Positions 6,363 through 6,676 of a stretch of 6,676 bases of DNA are shown one piece after another. The notes beneath the pieces were generated by a model that saw only the letters and a program-made list of their open reading frames with translations, had not been told where the DNA came from and searched no databases. The DNA is from Geminicoccaceae bacterium (GTDB lineage Bacteria; Pseudomonadota; Alphaproteobacteria; Geminicoccales; Geminicoccaceae). Numbering within the stretch: position 1 is the first letter of the stretch; each line of letters starts with the position of its first letter. The stretch lies in assembly GCA_030824835.1 (NCBI GenBank), contig JAPJRA010000205.1:1-6676 (forward strand), written 5' to 3'. Made by a program: the position numbers and the translations under genes.

Positions 6363-6676
6363 CTAGGTCCCCGGGCCAGCGGGCAGAGCGTCGAGGGCTG
6401 CCCGCAGCTCGCCCGCGAACGCACCGACGGCGGCCGGCAGGGCCTGCAGTGACGCCGGCTTCTGCGGGACGGTCGCCGCCAGCCGGAGCAGGGCTGCCGG
6501 CTCCCGATCAACCTTGGGGCCATATCGATCGGCAACCGCCGCAGCCGCGTCCGGATGCCCGAGTTGCGCCTGGGCGAGGCCCAGCCATACGGCGGCTTCC
6601 GCCGAGGCGGGCCCCAGCGGCATGGCGCCGTGATCCTCCGCCAGGTCGGCAGCGGCGGAATCGGCCAGGGAGGTCC
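6363..6676 (-). CDS. C-terminal end of a protein with a TPR-like repeat (runs off right edge)
   Basis: A minus-strand frame stays open from the right edge to a TAG at 6363-6365, giving at least 104 residues; the true start lies outside the window. An internal ATG at 6623 is not needed as a start because the frame continues upstream with similar Ala/Leu/Asp-rich sequence. The segment AAVWLGLAQAQLGHPDAAAAVADRY has the spacing of a tetratricopeptide repeat (W, LG, A, G, P-A pattern), and the remainder is predicted to be helical, ending in a Pro/Gly-rich tail. TPR regions mediate protein-protein contacts; nothing here reveals a catalytic function. The gene is convergent with the FadL-family gene and the two stop codons are separated by a single base. 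It could belong to a larger TPR or solenoid protein. Coding status is fairly sure from the open frame and TPR-like pattern; identity is not. Confidence 0.78.
   Translation of the reverse strand, partial: TSLADSAAADLAEDHGAMPLGPASAEAAVWLGLAQAQLGHPDAAAAVADRYGPKVDREPAALLRLAATVPQKPASLQALPAAVGAFAGELRAALDALPAGPGT

Overview
The window is high-GC, gene-dense bacterial DNA. Protein-level features suggest an alphaproteobacterium, possibly Rhodospirillales or Geminicoccaceae-like. The clues are the style of the metallophosphoesterase N-terminus, an ELM1-type domain joined to a methyltransferase-like domain with an 'ERIP..DV.WVL..LF' block, and a Gram-negative FadL-type outer-membrane protein. This placement is inferred from recalled family patterns, not from a search.

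Layout. Positions 1-380 (minus) hold the N-terminal 126 codons of a calcineurin-like metallophosphoesterase that runs off the left edge. Its 64-bp upstream gap separates it from a large minus-strand gene (445-2841) that reads toward it, so the two look co-transcribed. The large gene encodes a three-part protein: a GT8-like glycosyltransferase domain with a DVD metal motif, a methyltransferase-like domain whose SAM-binding loop looks lost, and a C-terminal ELM1-type domain. A divergent intergenic region of about 156 bp (2842-2997) carries a plausible sigma70 promoter for typA. The typA gene (2998-4821, plus) encodes the ribosome-associated GTPase TypA/BipA, intact at 607 aa. A 196-bp leader (4822-5017) with several hairpin-forming repeats precedes a FadL/OmpP1-family outer-membrane gene (5018-6361, plus). 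The last 314 bp (6363-6676, minus) are the C-terminal end of a convergent gene with a TPR-like helix pair. Its stop codon lies one base from the fadL stop.

How the genes relate. typA and fadL are housekeeping or envelope genes with no obvious shared pathway. The phosphoesterase and the three-domain protein probably form an operon, and its unusual enzyme mix hints at cell-envelope glycan or glycolipid work, though no substrate can be read from the sequence. The least ordinary item is the three-domain fusion with its apparently degenerate methyltransferase centre. I found no mobile elements, CRISPR arrays, tRNAs or rRNAs.
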